Below, one piece after another: positions 12,921-14,076 of a stretch of 14,076 nt of DNA; the stretch's first letter is position 1; the number at the start of each line of letters is the position of its first letter. The position numbers were made by a program, and so were the translations under genes. The notes under the pieces were generated by a model, which had not been told where the DNA came from, searched no databases, and saw only the letters and a list, made by a program, of their open reading frames with translations. The DNA lies in the NCBI GenBank assembly GCA_002441525.1, contig DJWH01000021.1:1-14076 (forward strand), given 5' to 3'. The stretch comes from Acholeplasmataceae bacterium UBA6235. Its GTDB lineage: Bacteria > Bacillota_I > Bacilli_A > Acholeplasmatales > UBA5453.

Positions 12921-14076
12921 TATTTTTTACCCCCTGCACCACCGACGGTCATTGAAGACACGCGGATGGTTGGTTGACCCACGTCGACTGGAATACTACC
13001 GGATAGTGAACCACACATACCTTGTCCGAATTCTAGATTATCAGCGACACGGTCAATCTTAAATAAGACATCTTTACCATGTCCAATCAGCATCGCACCA
13101 CGGACTGGCTTGGTGAGCTTACCATCTTCAATGAGATACCCTTCTTGAACCGCGAAATTGAACTCACCTGTGGCTGGTACAACGGTACCACCACCGAGTT
13201 TTTTCGCGAATAGACCGTACTTAGTATCCTTGATAATATCTTCAAACTTATCGGTACCTGGTGCGATATAAGTAGAATTCATTCTCGAGGTTGGTGAGAA
13301 TTTATAAGATTGTCTACGACCGGATCCAGTTGGCTCCATCTTCATCTTACGACCATTTCGGTAATCGATGAGATAGCCCTTCAATACGCCATTTTCAATG
13401 AGTAGATTCTTTTGGGTTGGTTTGCCTTCATCATCAAAGGATAATCTACCCCAAGCCGATTCCACGTCACCATCGTCATACGCCGTAACTTTATCAGAAC
13501 CGACTTTTTCACCGAGTTTTCCGACGAATGGAGATAACCCTTTCGCCACCGCAGTCGCTTCGAGTGGGTGACCACAAGCTTCATGGAAAATAACCCCACC
13601 AAACCCATTGTGTAAAACGACAGGCATGACTTGAGGCACCATATCTTCGGCTGATAATAAGGTGATACTGGAGGTTGCTACTTCTTTCGCAAGCTGATCA
13701 AAATCAATTTCATCAAAGATTTCTAATCCCATGTAACGCCCTGGACCTTCTCCAGCTTGTTGCATAACCCCGTTTTCAGAGGACGCAGCCATTAAATACA
13801 CGCGAGTGTAGGTTCTGACATCGTCTTGATAAACACCTTCACTGTTTACCACTAAAACCTTTTGTCTTGTTTCAATCAGTTGAACCATCGATTGAACGAT
13901 TCTAGGGTCGTGGTTTTTCATGATGTGTGATAAGTGTTGAAGTTTCGCTGTTTTTTCAGCGACAGGAACACTTTCCATCGGACGTTTGATGTTATTGATA
14001 TAAGGTTTTGGCTCCCCTAGAGGCACTGCATTATGCAATGGTCCTGAAAAAGAAGCGCGTAAATTCTTAACCAATT
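12920..14076 (-). CDS. tldD: TldD metalloprotease, N-terminus cut by the window edge
   Basis: At least 384 C-terminal residues are visible of a family usually near 460-480, and the frame runs off the right end, so the true start lies outside. The zinc site is complete: FHEACGH (visible residues 163-169) gives HExxxH, and GMCGSLSGSIPVDVGQP near 352-368 supplies the third-ligand cysteine, followed by the family's terminal TVGGAGG. RNGRKMKMEPTGSGRRQSY and SPTSRMNSTYI match the TldD core. The protein cleaves peptides only in complex with the coupled PmbA. The TTG at 14072-14074 is just a leucine codon at the edge, not a start. Confidence 0.93.
   Translation of the reverse strand, partial: LVKNLRASFSGPLHNAVPLGEPKPYINNIKRPMESVPVAEKTAKLQHLSHIMKNHDPRIVQSMVQLIETRQKVLVVNSEGVYQDDVRTYTRVYLMAASSENGVMQQAGEGPGRYMGLEIFDEIDFDQLAKEVATSSITLLSAEDMVPQVMPVVLHNGFGGVIFHEACGHPLEATAVAKGLSPFVGKLGEKVGSDKVTAYDDGDVESAWGRLSFDDEGKPTQKNLLIENGVLKGYLIDYRNGRKMKMEPTGSGRRQSYKFSPTSRMNSTYIAPGTDKFEDIIKDTKYGLFAKKLGGGTVVPATGEFNFAVQEGYLIEDGKLTKPVRGAMLIGHGKDVLFKIDRVADNLEFGQGMCGSLSGSIPVDVGQPTIRVSSMTVGGAGGKK

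Noticed and set aside
1..14076. CRISPR arrays, rRNA, tRNA or prophage genes
   Set aside because: No regularly spaced repeats, cloverleaf-like sequences, ribosomal RNA motifs or phage structural genes were seen.

Overview
The window looks like a chromosomal segment of a low-GC mollicute or mollicute-like Firmicute. An Acholeplasma-type organism is my best guess. Evidence is the AT-rich DNA, strong Shine-Dalgarno sites, T-tract terminators, and use of TGA as a true stop: the acetyltransferase at 10591-11052 ends on TGA while its tryptophans use TGG. That argues against Mycoplasma or Spiroplasma, which read TGA as Trp. The organism name is inference.

Layout from left to right. (1) 1-31 is the very start of a tnpB-like IS200/IS605 gene leaving the window leftward, followed by about 400 bases with no intact gene. 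(2) About 470-682 is a small single-pass membrane protein on the + strand with its own promoter and terminator. (3) 805-1569 (-) is a P-loop kinase of the uridine-kinase type. (4) 1639-8381 (-) is a tight six-gene operon, transcribed from about 8500 down to 1600: uxaE, a PfkB kinase, gnd, a uxuB-type SDR, a LarA-family nickel epimerase, and an ECF transporter S component. (5) 8571-10431 (-) holds a Cof-type HAD phosphatase and a GAF-GGDEF diguanylate cyclase, separated by a terminator. (6) A divergent pair, a GNAT acetyltransferase (-) and an ASCH protein (+), shares a short intergenic promoter region. (7) At the right end are pmbA/tldE and a tldD cut by the window edge (both -), translationally coupled.

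The centrepiece is the six-gene operon. Read as a pathway it suggests: D-tagaturonate to D-fructuronate (UxaE), to D-mannonate (SDR), to D-gluconate (LarA-like nickel-pincer 2-epimerase), to 6-phosphogluconate (PfkB kinase), to ribulose 5-phosphate + CO2 (Gnd). This would carry hexuronates into the pentose phosphate pathway instead of through mannonate dehydratase, KDG and KDPG aldolase, neither of which is encoded here. The operon has two overlapping candidate promoters, a perfect 13-bp palindrome, and a LacI/CcpA-like operator beside the inferred start point. The enzyme families are well supported; the exact kinase and epimerase substrates are inferred from context.
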